Source: a virus. From it: a stretch of DNA of 54,838 bases. The translations under genes were made by a program, and so were the position numbers. Location of the stretch: IMG/VR virus record IMGVR_UViG_3300032285_003295, positions 1 through 54,838 of that record; one strand, 5' to 3'. Below the pieces are notes generated by a model. It saw only the letters and a program-made list of their open reading frames with translations. It made no database searches and was not told where the DNA came from. Shown here one piece after another: positions 1 through 7,966 of the stretch. The stretch's first letter is position 1; the number at the start of each line of letters is the position of its first letter.

Positions 1-1
1 A

Positions 2-472
2 GTGGAATATGATTTCACAGATGAGGACAGAGGAAATTTAGAGCCATTCGGTATCAATCCAATTATCAAGAGAAAAGGAATCGGTGTGGTTATATTCGGT
101 AACCAAACTGCTTATCAACAAGTTAATTCAGCTTTTAACCTACTGCACGTTAGAGATCTTCTTATCAGTATAGAAAGCGATGTTAATACAATTCTTGCTA
201 ACTACTTATTTGACTTCAATGACGATTCAATAAGATTAGAAATCAAGACACTTGTTGATAATTACTTAGATGGAGTTAGAGCTGGAGGTGGCATTTATGC
301 TTACCAAACTATAATGGACTCTTCTAATAATACCCCGGCTATCATAGATATGAATATGGGTATTATCGATATCATCGTAGAACCAGCGAGAGGAATACAG
401 AAGTTCATTAACAGAATTACTGTTACAAGAACAGGAGGTATAGCTGCAGGAGGATTTATTCAATTCGTTTAA
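2..472 (+). CDS. Tail sheath protein, C-terminal part (gp18-like)
   Basis: This is the end of a contractile tail sheath protein; the true start lies before the window. The visible 156 residues carry the conserved sheath C-terminus. It has a helical stretch ending in LFDFNDDSIR, then a strand region that opens with NNTPAIIDMN, and finally a PARGIQKFINRITVTRTG segment that in T4 gp18 forms the core contacting the tube. It is followed directly by two tail tube genes, the usual sheath-tube order. The GTG at position 2 should not be taken as the real start, because homologues are several hundred residues long. Family assignment is strong; the missing N-terminus cannot be judged. Confidence 0.85.
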   Translation: MEYDFTDEDRGNLEPFGINPIIKRKGIGVVIFGNQTAYQQVNSAFNLLHVRDLLISIESDVNTILANYLFDFNDDSIRLEIKTLVDNYLDGVRAGGGIYAYQTIMDSSNNTPAIIDMNMGIIDIIVEPARGIQKFINRITVTRTGGIAAGGFIQFV

Positions 473-497
473 TGAATTGGATCCTTTTTAAAGCTTA

Positions 498-513
498 AGA
501 TAAATATAATAAG
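498..513 (+). promoter_or_regulatory. AT-rich upstream element of tail tube gene
   Basis: The element AGATAAATATAATAA lies just upstream of the start at 516. The same 15 bases occur just upstream of the baseplate gene at 50786. It differs from the TATATAA class seen at other late genes. It may be a variant late promoter or an A/T-rich translation enhancer; the sequence alone does not decide. Confidence 0.3.
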
Positions 514-515
514 AT

Positions 516-1070
516 ATGGCAGGATTATCACATTATCAAAACTCACTTTCTGCGATAAACAAGTTTGAACCTGTTTATCTCAATCAGTTTGAGGTTACTA
601 TTTTACCACCAGCAGCAGTTGCAGGCGGTGAAATATTACTTCAGCACGTTACCAAAGTAAGTGGACTTTCTCTAGACAAAAACCCAGGCATTACAACTCA
701 GAAGTACAAATTTGCTAAAAGAAACTATGCCGGTGCTAAGCCAGAGAATACCTATATGGATTTGAATTTAAGTTTCACAGTCAACCTGAATGATGATAAT
801 TCAATGTATGTTTTTAAAACATTAAGACAGTGGAGTGACCTTATTTATAACCCTCTAACCGGTGCAATGGGATTGAAAAGGGATTACACAGGAACTATTG
901 TTATCTCTGTTTTTAACAAATCAGGAGATGTACACAGAAGAGTAACTTGTAGGGACACATACCCATCAAAGCCAATAAATGCCATGAATTTAAATTACGG
1001 ATCTACCGATATTTTTAAAATCAATGACATGACTTGGGCGGTTGATTACTGGGAGGATCTATTCCTATAA
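516..1070 (+). CDS. Tail tube protein, paralogue A (gp19-like)
   Basis: Inner tail tube subunit, 184 residues. The protein has the N-terminal YLNQFEV strand, a central region ending in SFTVNLNDDNSM, the block QWSDLIYNPLTGAMG at about residues 108-122, and a C-terminal DYWEDLFL. These match the gp19 tube family, in which hexameric rings stack inside the sheath. It sits immediately after the sheath gene, as expected. A second copy of the same family follows at 1087, so one of the two may build a specialised ring or the two may mix in the tube. The start context is A-rich, with no clear Shine-Dalgarno sequence. Confidence 0.85.
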   Translation: MAGLSHYQNSLSAINKFEPVYLNQFEVTILPPAAVAGGEILLQHVTKVSGLSLDKNPGITTQKYKFAKRNYAGAKPENTYMDLNLSFTVNLNDDNSMYVFKTLRQWSDLIYNPLTGAMGLKRDYTGTIVISVFNKSGDVHRRVTCRDTYPSKPINAMNLNYGSTDIFKINDMTWAVDYWEDLFL

Positions 1071-1086
1071 AAATATTAAAGAATAA

Positions 1087-1662
1087 ATGGCAGGTTTACC
1101 ACATTTTAAGAATTCAAGGGCAGCAATAAACAACTTTGAACCGGTTTATTTAAACCAGTTTGAAGTTTTAATAAACACACCTGCAGGTATAGCGGATGCT
1201 AATACCACATTTAAAGGTGAGAGTATACTAACCCAACAAGTGAAATCTATTACTGGATTAGCTGTTGATATATTGCCAAACGATTCAGTTAAACAGACCT
1301 ACAAATTCGCGGATAGAAGATATGCCGGGGGTGAACCATCAACAAGTGATATGACTCTAACCATGGAGTTTGAAGTTAACCTTAATGATGCTAACTCAAT
1401 GAGCGTTTATAAGATACTTAGACAGTGGTCAGATCTTATTTATAATCCTTTAACCGGTGCAATGGGAATCAAGAATGACTATGTAGGTTCTATGGTTATT
1501 TCAGTTTTTAATAAGAGAGGGGATGTTTTCAGAAGAATTAGAATCCCATCTTGCTTTATAAGTACAGCGATAAATCCAATGGAGCTTGACTATGAAAATG
1601 CTTCAATTTACACTTTGTCTACAAGTTGGATATGTGATTACTGGGAAGACACATTCCTATAA
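1087..1662 (+). CDS. Tail tube protein, paralogue B (gp19-like)
   Basis: A second tail tube protein of 191 residues, clearly homologous to the preceding gene. It shares YLNQFEV, VNLNDANSM, QWSDLIYNPLTGAMG and the DYWEDTFL end. It differs by an insertion of about 9 residues near residues 36-44 and in the charged surface segments. The duplication lies between the sheath gene and the gp26-like gene, and an intrinsic terminator follows at 1683. T4 has one tube gene, so the extra copy suggests a tube-cap or terminator-like role or a heteromeric tube. The duplication is seen directly; the division of labour is inference. Confidence 0.83.
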   Translation: MAGLPHFKNSRAAINNFEPVYLNQFEVLINTPAGIADANTTFKGESILTQQVKSITGLAVDILPNDSVKQTYKFADRRYAGGEPSTSDMTLTMEFEVNLNDANSMSVYKILRQWSDLIYNPLTGAMGIKNDYVGSMVISVFNKRGDVFRRIRIPSCFISTAINPMELDYENASIYTLSTSWICDYWEDTFL

Positions 1663-1682
1663 TTTAAAATATTTTTTTAATC

Positions 1683-1711
1683 AAAAAGAGGTCATTTTGG
1701 CCTCTTTTTTT
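1683..1711 (+). terminator. Intrinsic terminator after tail tube genes
   Basis: The 8-bp stem AAAAGAGG/CCTCTTTT has a 9-nt loop and runs into a T tract. It closes the sheath-tube transcript before the next late promoter-like element at 1721. Confidence 0.8.
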
Positions 1712-1720
1712 GTCTTTGGT

Positions 1721-1727
1721 TATATAA
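1721..1727 (+). promoter_or_regulatory. Late promoter-like TATATAA
   Basis: TATATAA lies 18 nt before the ATG at 1746 and directly after a terminator. It matches the core repeated before other structural genes of this window. It is assigned to the presumed gp55-type sigma factor by analogy with T4 late promoters. Confidence 0.5.
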
Positions 1728-1745
1728 TGCATAAAATCATTAAGA

Positions 1746-2834
1746 ATGAGCACCATAAATCTTTCACCTGAGGAAATCCTCAAAAGAAGAGAATTAGAAG
1801 GGGGTTTAAGTTACGATGATCCAGTAATGGAGCAATCCCAGATTATCCTAGATACCCCACCCCAGCAGGAGCAGATACAAACTCCAGTTGAGAAAATATC
1901 AGAACCTGTTATTCCTAAACCAATTGAGCCTTCTGTTTATCCCGAAGCAGCTCCTGCTTCTTTAGGTAAAGCCCAGAGTTATTCTAGCGGATTAGCTTCA
2001 GACGAGGGCTGGAAAAATCTACCAGTTTCTATACTTCCTACCGAGGGTCTTTATTACCCTGATGGAACTAGCATGGCTATCCGTGCGGCCGAAGTTAGGG
2101 AGATTAGACACTTCTCTACCATCGACGAAGATGATAGGCTGGATATAGAGGAAAAGCTAAGCTACGTGCTCGATAGGTGTCTAAGAATTGATTTTCCAGG
2201 CGAGGGTGTAGTTTCATATAAGGATCTAAAGCAGGAGGATCGCTTCTTTATTGTGATGGCAATCAGGGATCTTACTTTTGTAAAGGGAGAGAACTCCATA
2301 CTTCTAAAAACAAAGAAAAAATGTAATCAAACTCCTGAGTGTCCTTTTAATAACGGTATAGAGCTTAGAACAGGAGTTTTAAGTGCATATGAAATTGAGG
2401 AGAATGTATTAAAGTATTACAATCCACAAACCAGATCTTTTATTTTTACTATTAAGAAAACTGGAAAAAGAGTGGAGATGTTTATTCCTAGTATAGGTGT
2501 GTCACAGGCTATAGCTTCTTTCATAAGAGAAGCTGCAATAAAGAGCAAAACAATCGACGAGGGATTTCTACAGATTTCTCCTTTTATCTTTGACGAGTGG
2601 AGAACACTCACGTTTGATCAGTTTATCAATAAGATGAGGGAGTGTGATTACTGGACTAAAGAGGAATATAGCGTATATTTTGAACTTTCGGAAAGAATAA
2701 AAGTTGGAACTAAAATGGAGGCTAAACAGAATTGCCCTGTGTGCGGTGGAATGGAGGTCACCGCTGATATCACATTTCCCGGAGGGATACGATCTCTTTT
2801 CCTTATTTCAGATATCTTTGGACAACTTCTTTGA
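1746..2834 (+). CDS. gp26-like baseplate protein with Cys-rich C-terminus
   Basis: A 362-residue protein that probably acts in baseplate hub or tail assembly. Residues 1-90 are Pro/Glu-rich and look disordered. The core begins at LPTEGLYYPDGT and continues into a helical segment with DRLDIEEKLSYVLDRC, resembling the T4 baseplate protein gp26 family, which starts with an LPS-G-YP motif. Cysteines at 193, 199, 330 and 333 (the last pair as CPVC) could bind zinc. T4 gp26 is shorter, at roughly 200 residues. The C-terminus overlaps an ORF in the +1 frame that resumes plausible protein sequence, so a longer frameshifted product is possible. The family call is moderately supported. Confidence 0.55.
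   Translation: MSTINLSPEEILKRRELEGGLSYDDPVMEQSQIILDTPPQQEQIQTPVEKISEPVIPKPIEPSVYPEAAPASLGKAQSYSSGLASDEGWKNLPVSILPTEGLYYPDGTSMAIRAAEVREIRHFSTIDEDDRLDIEEKLSYVLDRCLRIDFPGEGVVSYKDLKQEDRFFIVMAIRDLTFVKGENSILLKTKKKCNQTPECPFNNGIELRTGVLSAYEIEENVLKYYNPQTRSFIFTIKKTGKRVEMFIPSIGVSQAIASFIREAAIKSKTIDEGFLQISPFIFDEWRTLTFDQFINKMRECDYWTKEEYSVYFELSERIKVGTKMEAKQNCPVCGGMEVTADITFPGGIRSLFLISDIFGQLL
2775..2786 (+). other. Candidate +1 frameshift window (TTT CCC GGA GGG)
   Basis: The codons TTT CCC GGA GGG end the shared region of two overlapping frames. Reading on in frame 0 gives a short hydrophobic tail and a stop at 2832. Slipping +1 at CCC-G gives FPEGYDLFSLF and then the whole downstream ORF to 3015. CCC-N is a known kind of +1 shift site in tail assembly genes. 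No experimental support can be seen here. Confidence 0.35.
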
Positions 2835-3015
2835 GATTAAATTTAGACTCTGGAAGGAGCACGGATTAAACCCCGAATGGGTAGAATCTATTCCCTTCTA
2901 TGAATATCAGATCTGGATAGATAAATTGAATGATCTAATAGAGAAACAAAATGCAGAAGCTCTAGAAACAGATGGTAAGAAGCAGGTCTTCAATTTCACA
3001 AAGAATTCCCCGTGA
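2818..3015 (+). CDS. Small protein between gp26-like and tape measure genes
   Basis: An ORF in the +1 frame relative to the upstream gene. The only in-frame start near the overlap is a TTG at 2818, giving about 65 residues. An alternative TTG at 2704 would read through sequence that looks non-coding. The protein is rich in Trp, Tyr and Phe and predicted helical (for example WVESIPFYEYQIWIDKL), then becomes charged. Its place directly before the tape measure is where tail assembly chaperones made by frameshifting are found in many tailed phages. It may therefore be expressed as a C-terminal extension of the gp26-like protein rather than alone. No specific family is recognised. Confidence 0.5.
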   Translation: MDNFFEIKFRLWKEHGLNPEWVESIPFYEYQIWIDKLNDLIEKQNAEALETDGKKQVFNFTKNSP

Positions 3016-3017
3016 AA

Positions 3018-3024
3018 TATATAA
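3018..3024 (+). promoter_or_regulatory. Late promoter-like TATATAA
   Basis: AATATATAAG lies 19 nt upstream of the tape measure start at 3044. It is the same core as at the other late genes, although here the preceding base is A rather than G. Confidence 0.5.
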
Positions 3025-3043
3025 GAAAGAACTAAACACCTAA

Positions 3044-4756
3044 ATGGCAAACGATAACCAAAAACTAACTGCCCAAATGATCGATCTTAACCGTAGCATG
3101 GATAAGCTTGCAGGTGAGATCAAAAAGAATACAACCGCCACACAGGAAATTTCCGAATCCCAACAAGATGCAGACAAAGCTAAATCTCAAGATCTTAAAT
3201 CTTTAATAGACTCTTTAAGCAGTCTAAAAGATTTGAAAGGTCTAACAGACGAGATAAAAAAATTAGATCTTGGAAATCTATCTAAAACATTAGGAGATTT
3301 GCCGGGTGCTCTATCTGGACTCACCAAAGGACCTTTATCCTCTTTAATTGGTAAGGGAACTGGTGAAAAAATAGGAAATATTCTCGGCGGAGCAGGAAAG
3401 GGTTTTAATGTTGGTAAAATTCTAGGTGGATTTCAGGAAGGCGGAGTTGCTAAAAAAGAGGGGCAGTATGTTGTTGGTGAAAACGGACCTGAAGTTGTAA
3501 AGCTTCCAGCGGGAGCTGCAGTTATACCTTTGGATATAAAAGATTTCATTACCGGATTAGCTAAAGTTCCAGAATTGGCAGATCTTGTTAAGAATAAGGA
3601 GATTAATTTTTATGGTGATAGAGATGAGGCTTCTATAGTAAAGGGTGACGGCAAGGATTTAAAGAACAGAATATCTCTAGAAAAATTAAAAGACAAATAT
3701 GAGGATGCTTTAGACGATCAGGAATCTCTAGATAAAGCTAAGCAAGACCCTACTGTTTTAGCAAGTCTTAAAGAGCAGAATAAAATAATAAGGGATCTTA
3801 TCGGTAAAGGAAATTCTAAAGTCCAAGATTCTATCCAGGCTAATGACTCGGAGTACTATAAAATATGGAACTCTAGTATAAAGTGGATGGATAAAGATCA
3901 ACTTAAAACCTTTAATTCAATATGGGACAAGGCAATTGCAAGCTTACCTAAAGAAGCAGTTAATGATTTAACAATATCAAGAACCAAACTTTTAGCGTTA
4001 GAAAGTTTATCCAAGTTAAATAAGCCTTCTGAATCAAAAGAAACCGCTAAAACTGTAGATCTTGCACCAAAAGCGGAGACAAAGAATGTAGATGCTAAGA
4101 AAAAAGAGGCAGGATCGGGTCCAACAGTTGAAGCAAAACCAGAAGTACTTAAGACAGCAACTGAATCAATAAAAGGTGCAGCCACTGAGGGTATCAAGAA
4201 TAATATACCTAAAATAGGTGATATTTTTTCCGCTGTGGGAGGCGATAGTGCATTAGGAAAAAAAGGGTCTGATATAGTTAAAAAAGCAGGTGGATTACTC
4301 AGTAGTGAACTTGGCAAAAATCTAGGCGGAATAGGTGGGGCTGGAAATAAGATAACTGATTTTCTAGGAAAAGGTACAGTACCAGGAGGTACAGAATTTA
4401 AGAAAACAATAACCTCATTGGGATCATTTGCGAAAAATCCACAGACTGGTATAGAGAAGAATATAGAAAAATTCACTTCCGATATATCGGGACTTTTGAA
4501 ATCTAAATCCCCGTTACCTCCTTCTAAAACAGCTGATTCCACATCTGAGCAATCTGGTGGATTAACTCCTGGGGCATCCGAAGGTTCTGTGAAAAAGGAT
4601 GAATCAGGTAAAGACGAGAAAGGAAAGCCAAAAGACATGCAATCTGAGATAGATGCTATTAAGGGACTCTTAGCTAGGGTAGCTTCCGCATTAGAAGGAA
4701 CACTTGATGTGTCAATGATGGAAAATCCATTCAGACCTGATTCAAGAAAGGTCTAA
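3044..4756 (+). CDS. Putative tail tape measure protein
   Basis: A 570-residue, largely helical, Lys/Ser/Gly-rich protein in the expected place between tail assembly genes and the next operon. Residues 1-80 look like coiled coil. A Gly-rich segment follows and leads into EGGVAKKEGQYVVGENGPEVV at about residues 132-152, a motif found in many tape measure proteins. The rest alternates amphipathic helices with low-complexity linkers, and the end (ENPFRPDSRKV) is polar. T4 gp29 has about 590 residues, so the length fits a T4-size tail. The role rests on context, length and the VGENGPE motif; an internal baseplate hub protein is the main alternative. Confidence 0.55.
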   Translation: MANDNQKLTAQMIDLNRSMDKLAGEIKKNTTATQEISESQQDADKAKSQDLKSLIDSLSSLKDLKGLTDEIKKLDLGNLSKTLGDLPGALSGLTKGPLSSLIGKGTGEKIGNILGGAGKGFNVGKILGGFQEGGVAKKEGQYVVGENGPEVVKLPAGAAVIPLDIKDFITGLAKVPELADLVKNKEINFYGDRDEASIVKGDGKDLKNRISLEKLKDKYEDALDDQESLDKAKQDPTVLASLKEQNKIIRDLIGKGNSKVQDSIQANDSEYYKIWNSSIKWMDKDQLKTFNSIWDKAIASLPKEAVNDLTISRTKLLALESLSKLNKPSESKETAKTVDLAPKAETKNVDAKKKEAGSGPTVEAKPEVLKTATESIKGAATEGIKNNIPKIGDIFSAVGGDSALGKKGSDIVKKAGGLLSSELGKNLGGIGGAGNKITDFLGKGTVPGGTEFKKTITSLGSFAKNPQTGIEKNIEKFTSDISGLLKSKSPLPPSKTADSTSEQSGGLTPGASEGSVKKDESGKDEKGKPKDMQSEIDAIKGLLARVASALEGTLDVSMMENPFRPDSRKV

Positions 4757-4777
4757 TCTTATAATAATTTTTTTTAA

Positions 4778-4799
4778 CCGTAGTAATTCTTTATATTTG
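4778..4799 (+). promoter_or_regulatory. Promoter, CCG-N11-TATATTTG
   Basis: CCG at 4778-4780 is followed by 11 bases and TATATTTG at 4792-4799, 14 nt before the ATG of the dCMP deaminase gene. TAnnTTTG is the Bacteroidota -7 element. The CCG at a fixed 11-nt spacing recurs upstream of other metabolic operons in the window. Confidence 0.6.
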
Positions 4800-4813
4800 T
4801 TAAAAATATAGAA

Positions 4814-5407
4814 ATGTGGAATAAATCCATCTCCGGATCTTTAAGGCATCCATTAAAAATATTAGAGGACCCCGAATTTTTAGCAATCCCTAATTGGAGC
4901 ATAATCGAAGATCCTTCTGATCTATTTAGGGTTAACTGGGACTCCGCAGATTCACTAGATCCAAACAATCTCACGATACACTCAGACGAAAAGTCATTAA
5001 GAATGGATCTGATCTATTTAAGAATGGCAAAAACATGGGGCGAGAATTCATATTGTAAAAGAATGCAAGTTGGATGCCTGATGGTTAGGGATAAGCTAAT
5101 CATCTCTGACGGATACAACGGATCACCTTCGGGATTTCCAAATGCCTGTGAGGATGAAGATATGAACACACTCCCGTATGTTCTACATGCTGAAGCCAAT
5201 GCTATTACTAAACTAGCTAAGAGCACTCAAAGTTCGGATGGAGCAACCCTATATGTAACCCTATCGCCCTGTTTTGAATGCTCTAAATTAATCATACAAT
5301 CTGGGATCAGAAGGGTAGTATTTTCAGAAGTTTATAGAAAACCTGAATCCCTCCCATTTCTGGCCGAAGCAGGGGTTGAATTAGTAAAAATAAGTAAACC
5401 ATTATAA
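4814..5407 (+). CDS. Deoxycytidylate (dCMP) deaminase-like enzyme
   Basis: Zinc-dependent cytidine deaminase superfamily member of 197 residues, probably converting dCMP to dUMP for thymidylate supply. The catalytic HAEANA motif puts the zinc His at 125 and the catalytic Glu at 127. The PCFEC motif supplies Cys153 and Cys156. GYNGSPSGFPNACED upstream matches the dCMP-deaminase substrate loop. The first 60 or so residues are an extension not usual for the family, and an internal ATG at 5003 would give a core-size enzyme. The promoter 14 nt upstream supports the longer form. It is the first gene of an operon with the ECF-like sigma factor 2 nt downstream. Confidence 0.85.
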   Translation: MWNKSISGSLRHPLKILEDPEFLAIPNWSIIEDPSDLFRVNWDSADSLDPNNLTIHSDEKSLRMDLIYLRMAKTWGENSYCKRMQVGCLMVRDKLIISDGYNGSPSGFPNACEDEDMNTLPYVLHAEANAITKLAKSTQSSDGATLYVTLSPCFECSKLIIQSGIRRVVFSEVYRKPESLPFLAEAGVELVKISKPL

Positions 5408-5409
5408 TT

Positions 5410-6045
5410 ATGATAGAATTAACGCAGGATTTAAAAAGTAAACAAAAGGAGAAGAACATTCAAAAATTAGCAGAGGAGTTCATTTTAACAAGGAGTGATA
5501 AATCTTTTAAAATGCTATTTGAGAGATTAAGACCGGGGGTATCAAACCATTGCTTTTTGATTCTGAAAGACCAGGAACTTGCTGAGGATGCCTTTCTTAA
5601 CACTATGTCTAAGATTTGGAGTAAGATTGATCAATATGATCTAATCAGAGGTAACTTTTCAACTTGGTGTTATAATATAGCTAGGAATGAATCCCTCCTA
5701 CTTATAAAATCAAGAAAAAGGTATAGTAGCCACCTAGATTCTGATCTAGAGTACCTTTCTTCTAAAAATTCTATAGGTGATCTTGGAGGCCATTATACTT
5801 TAGAAGAAGATCCAAATTATGCTTTTTATGGTGAGGAAAACAAGACAGATGCTGTTTACGAGTCTGTTTTAGATGAGATCAGAACCCTTCCTGAGCTATA
5901 TAGGGATATCATGATAGATCGTGAGATTAATGGGATGAAATACAAGGATATTGCAGAAAAGTATAACATCAAGAAAAGATCAATAGCCACTAGGATAAGA
6001 AGAGCTAGAGGGAGAATACGTAAAAAAATGGACAAGAAACAATAA
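5410..6045 (+). CDS. RNA polymerase sigma factor, ECF-like
   Basis: A 211-residue sigma-70 family protein with only regions 2 and 4. Residues about 35-105 carry a region-2 pattern with LAEDAFLNTMSKIWSKIDQYD and FSTWCYNIARNESL. Residues about 176-205 form the region-4 helix-turn-helix (MKYKDIAEKYNIKKRSIATR) followed by a basic tail. Such a protein would redirect host RNA polymerase to phage promoters. It is distinct from the shorter gp55-like factor at 13137, so the phage carries two different sigma factors. It lies directly behind the deaminase gene under the CCG-N11-TAnnTTTG promoter. Which promoter class it reads is not shown by sequence. Confidence 0.85.
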   Translation: MIELTQDLKSKQKEKNIQKLAEEFILTRSDKSFKMLFERLRPGVSNHCFLILKDQELAEDAFLNTMSKIWSKIDQYDLIRGNFSTWCYNIARNESLLLIKSRKRYSSHLDSDLEYLSSKNSIGDLGGHYTLEEDPNYAFYGEENKTDAVYESVLDEIRTLPELYRDIMIDREINGMKYKDIAEKYNIKKRSIATRIRRARGRIRKKMDKKQ

Positions 6046-6077
6046 TCCTTTCTGGCAGTATAAAAATAAAAGGAGAA

Positions 6078-6506
6078 ATGTTAAGACTTCTTAAAGTTAT
6101 AAAGGAGATAAGACTTTACCGCGAATATCTTAAAACGGTTAAGCAAAAATCTGAAGAATCCCCGTTTTTCACTAGAATGAATTTACGCGTGGATTGGGTA
6201 GGTAGAGTTTATACCGTTGTGAATCTACCCCAACAGGTTATTCAATCTCCGGATCTTCCGAAAGAGGCAAGACCCTCTTTTGTGATGAATGAGATAAAAC
6301 CAATCAATGAGTATTTTAAATCTCTGAACCTAGAGGAGCTAATGACACTTTCGATGGAGTCAGTTAAGGGTACAAACGATGAATCTTATCTGATCGTTTA
6401 TCAATATGTTTTTAGGAATCTTACTATTCTTTGGATCCTTAGATTTTTAGGGGAGTTAGCTATTATTATTTTTGCCCTCGTGAAGTGGGGTCATTTTATT
6501 TTTTAA
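6078..6506 (+). CDS. Small protein with C-terminal membrane segment
   Basis: A 142-residue protein of unknown function. The N-terminal 30 residues are basic and helical. The middle is soluble, with RVDWVGRVYTVVNLP. One hydrophobic helix near residues 115-138 (ILWILRFLGELAIIIFALV) probably anchors it in the inner membrane with most of the protein in the cytoplasm. It sits between the sigma factor and nuclease genes with short spacing, so it is probably co-transcribed. No family is recognised. Confidence 0.6.
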   Translation: MLRLLKVIKEIRLYREYLKTVKQKSEESPFFTRMNLRVDWVGRVYTVVNLPQQVIQSPDLPKEARPSFVMNEIKPINEYFKSLNLEELMTLSMESVKGTNDESYLIVYQYVFRNLTILWILRFLGELAIIIFALVKWGHFIF

Positions 6507-6509
6507 ATT

Positions 6510-7316
6510 ATGGATCAAAGATTACAGTCGGCAAAATCTGATATAGAGAGGAAATTAGAAGTATTTAAAGATAGAAATTTTACTTTTGATGAGCCTACAC
6601 ACACGTACAGGTACGCTGGTAAAAAATTCGATTCTGTAACAACTTTTATCAAAACCTTTAAAGTTCCTTTTGACAGGGAGTATTGGTCAAGAAAAAAAGC
6701 GGATGAAAGAGGTGTAGATCCCTCAGTTATTCTAGAGGAATGGAGTCAGAAGTCAACTAAGGCTATGGGCATAGGGACTAAAGTTCATAAATTTATAGAG
6801 GATTATTTAAGCGGGGATAATCCACCGATGCCCGAAGAGTCTGAAGTAAAAGAGAGGGTTGATAAATTCCTAGAATTTCATAATAGGAAATTAAACGTTT
6901 TCCATCCGTTAAAATCTGAGCTTAAAGTTTTTTCTAAAAGATGGAGATTATCAGGTACGATAGATCAGCCTTTTTTATTCTGGGACGAAAAAAAGAATCT
7001 TCCTTTCCTAGTTATTGGAGATTGGAAAACTAACGGAGAATTTAAAGATGATAATCATCCTAAAGGGAAATATAAAAAACTATTAAGACCTTTTACGCAT
7101 CTGTATGAGAATAACCATAATGAATATTCAATACAGATTAGTTTATACAGATTGATATTAGAGGAAGAGGCAGGGATAGAAACAGAAAGCGGATTTCTAT
7201 GCCATATCGGTCCAGACGGACCCCCTAAATTATACCCAACCAAAGATTTAAGAGAACCACTAAGAGCCTATTTGGAAAATAACAGGACAGAATTTGATAT
7301 TTTTGATATTTCTTAG
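6510..7316 (+). CDS. PD-(D/E)XK nuclease (RecB/Cas4-like exonuclease fold)
   Basis: A 268-residue protein with the core of the PD-(D/E)XK family. SGTIDQPF places an acidic metal ligand at Asp152. DWKTN supplies Asp171 and Lys173. QISLYRLILEE at about residues 212-222 is the RecB-type Gln/Tyr helix that follows the active site. The N-terminal third includes a helical region with GIGTKVHKFIEDYL, also typical of RecB-like nucleases. It probably degrades or trims DNA, in host DNA breakdown or recombination. It is encoded 3 nt after the membrane protein gene. No Cys cluster for an iron-sulphur domain is seen. Confidence 0.75.
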   Translation: MDQRLQSAKSDIERKLEVFKDRNFTFDEPTHTYRYAGKKFDSVTTFIKTFKVPFDREYWSRKKADERGVDPSVILEEWSQKSTKAMGIGTKVHKFIEDYLSGDNPPMPEESEVKERVDKFLEFHNRKLNVFHPLKSELKVFSKRWRLSGTIDQPFLFWDEKKNLPFLVIGDWKTNGEFKDDNHPKGKYKKLLRPFTHLYENNHNEYSIQISLYRLILEEEAGIETESGFLCHIGPDGPPKLYPTKDLREPLRAYLENNRTEFDIFDIS

Positions 7317-7359
7317 AAACAATTTCTTTATTATAAACTAAAAATTAAAAAATAAAAAT

Positions 7360-7902
7360 ATGTCAACGAGTAAAACTGAAATCGAATCAACGATTGGACC
7401 TGGGGGTTCAAATGAAACAGAATTTAAGACAATGGAACAAATGGAGGTTCCCGAAAGTCCATTCCCATCCAATGTTGATGTCAATAAAGTTAATTTATTG
7501 GAGGAGCAAATCGCTTCTAAAAAAGAGGAGATAAAAACAAAGGTTTATGCCATAACCATGACAAAGGAAATCTTTGAAAGATATGCAGATTTTATGGAGA
7601 ATAAAGCTGAATGGGCAGGAACTGAGGCTTTGGGGGTTAGAGAGGTAAATAAGCAGATTCAGAAAATAAAGACAGACGGTGGGGTTAAAAATTCTGTTAT
7701 CTTCTTGAGCGCTTTACCTCTAGAAGCTAGCCATTATTTTATATCTAAATCAAGAGGAAGCGGTTTGAAGGAAGCTGAAGATTTTTTAAGCATTTATAAG
7801 GCGATCGATCAGGCCCTTGGAGATGCTAAAAAGGATGCAACTGCAATAAAGGACTTAGAAAAAGAACTTGCTGCAGCTATGCAAGGAATCGAGCTTGAAT
7901 AA
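7360..7902 (+). CDS. Hypothetical helical protein
   Basis: An unrecognised 180-residue acidic protein. The first 45 residues are Ser/Thr/Glu-rich and probably disordered. From residue 45 it is predicted to be helical or coiled coil (for example LLEEQIASKKEEIKTKVYA). A second helical part ends in LEKELAAAMQGIELE. A strong terminator follows directly, so it closes the transcript begun at the dCMP deaminase promoter. An A-rich region precedes the ATG. Confidence 0.6.
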   Translation: MSTSKTEIESTIGPGGSNETEFKTMEQMEVPESPFPSNVDVNKVNLLEEQIASKKEEIKTKVYAITMTKEIFERYADFMENKAEWAGTEALGVREVNKQIQKIKTDGGVKNSVIFLSALPLEASHYFISKSRGSGLKEAEDFLSIYKAIDQALGDAKKDATAIKDLEKELAAAMQGIELE

Positions 7903-7926
7903 TTCGAAACCCGTCGATATACATTT

Positions 7927-7950
7927 AGCCAGGACCTCCTGGCTTTTTTA
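7927..7950 (+). terminator. Intrinsic terminator
   Basis: The 7-bp stem AGCCAGG/CCTGGCT with loop ACCT is followed by a T run. It separates the early or middle operon from the late element at 7967. Confidence 0.85.
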
Positions 7951-7966
7951 TTGCCCCAAAAGCAAA

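Noticed and set aside
2704-2817. TTG at 2704 as start of the small ORF before the tape measure
   Set aside because: It would overlap the gp26-like gene by over 130 nt with unlikely protein sequence; the plausible part begins only near 2775.
3898-4638. 246-codon minus-strand frame inside the tape measure gene
   Set aside because: Composition is Pro/Ser/Phe-rich as expected for the reverse of a Lys/Gly/Glu-rich gene; it lies wholly within a well-supported gene.
5410-6045. Calling this sigma factor the gp55 homologue
   Set aside because: It has region 4 and ECF layout, while the shorter protein at 13137 matches the gp55 core much better.
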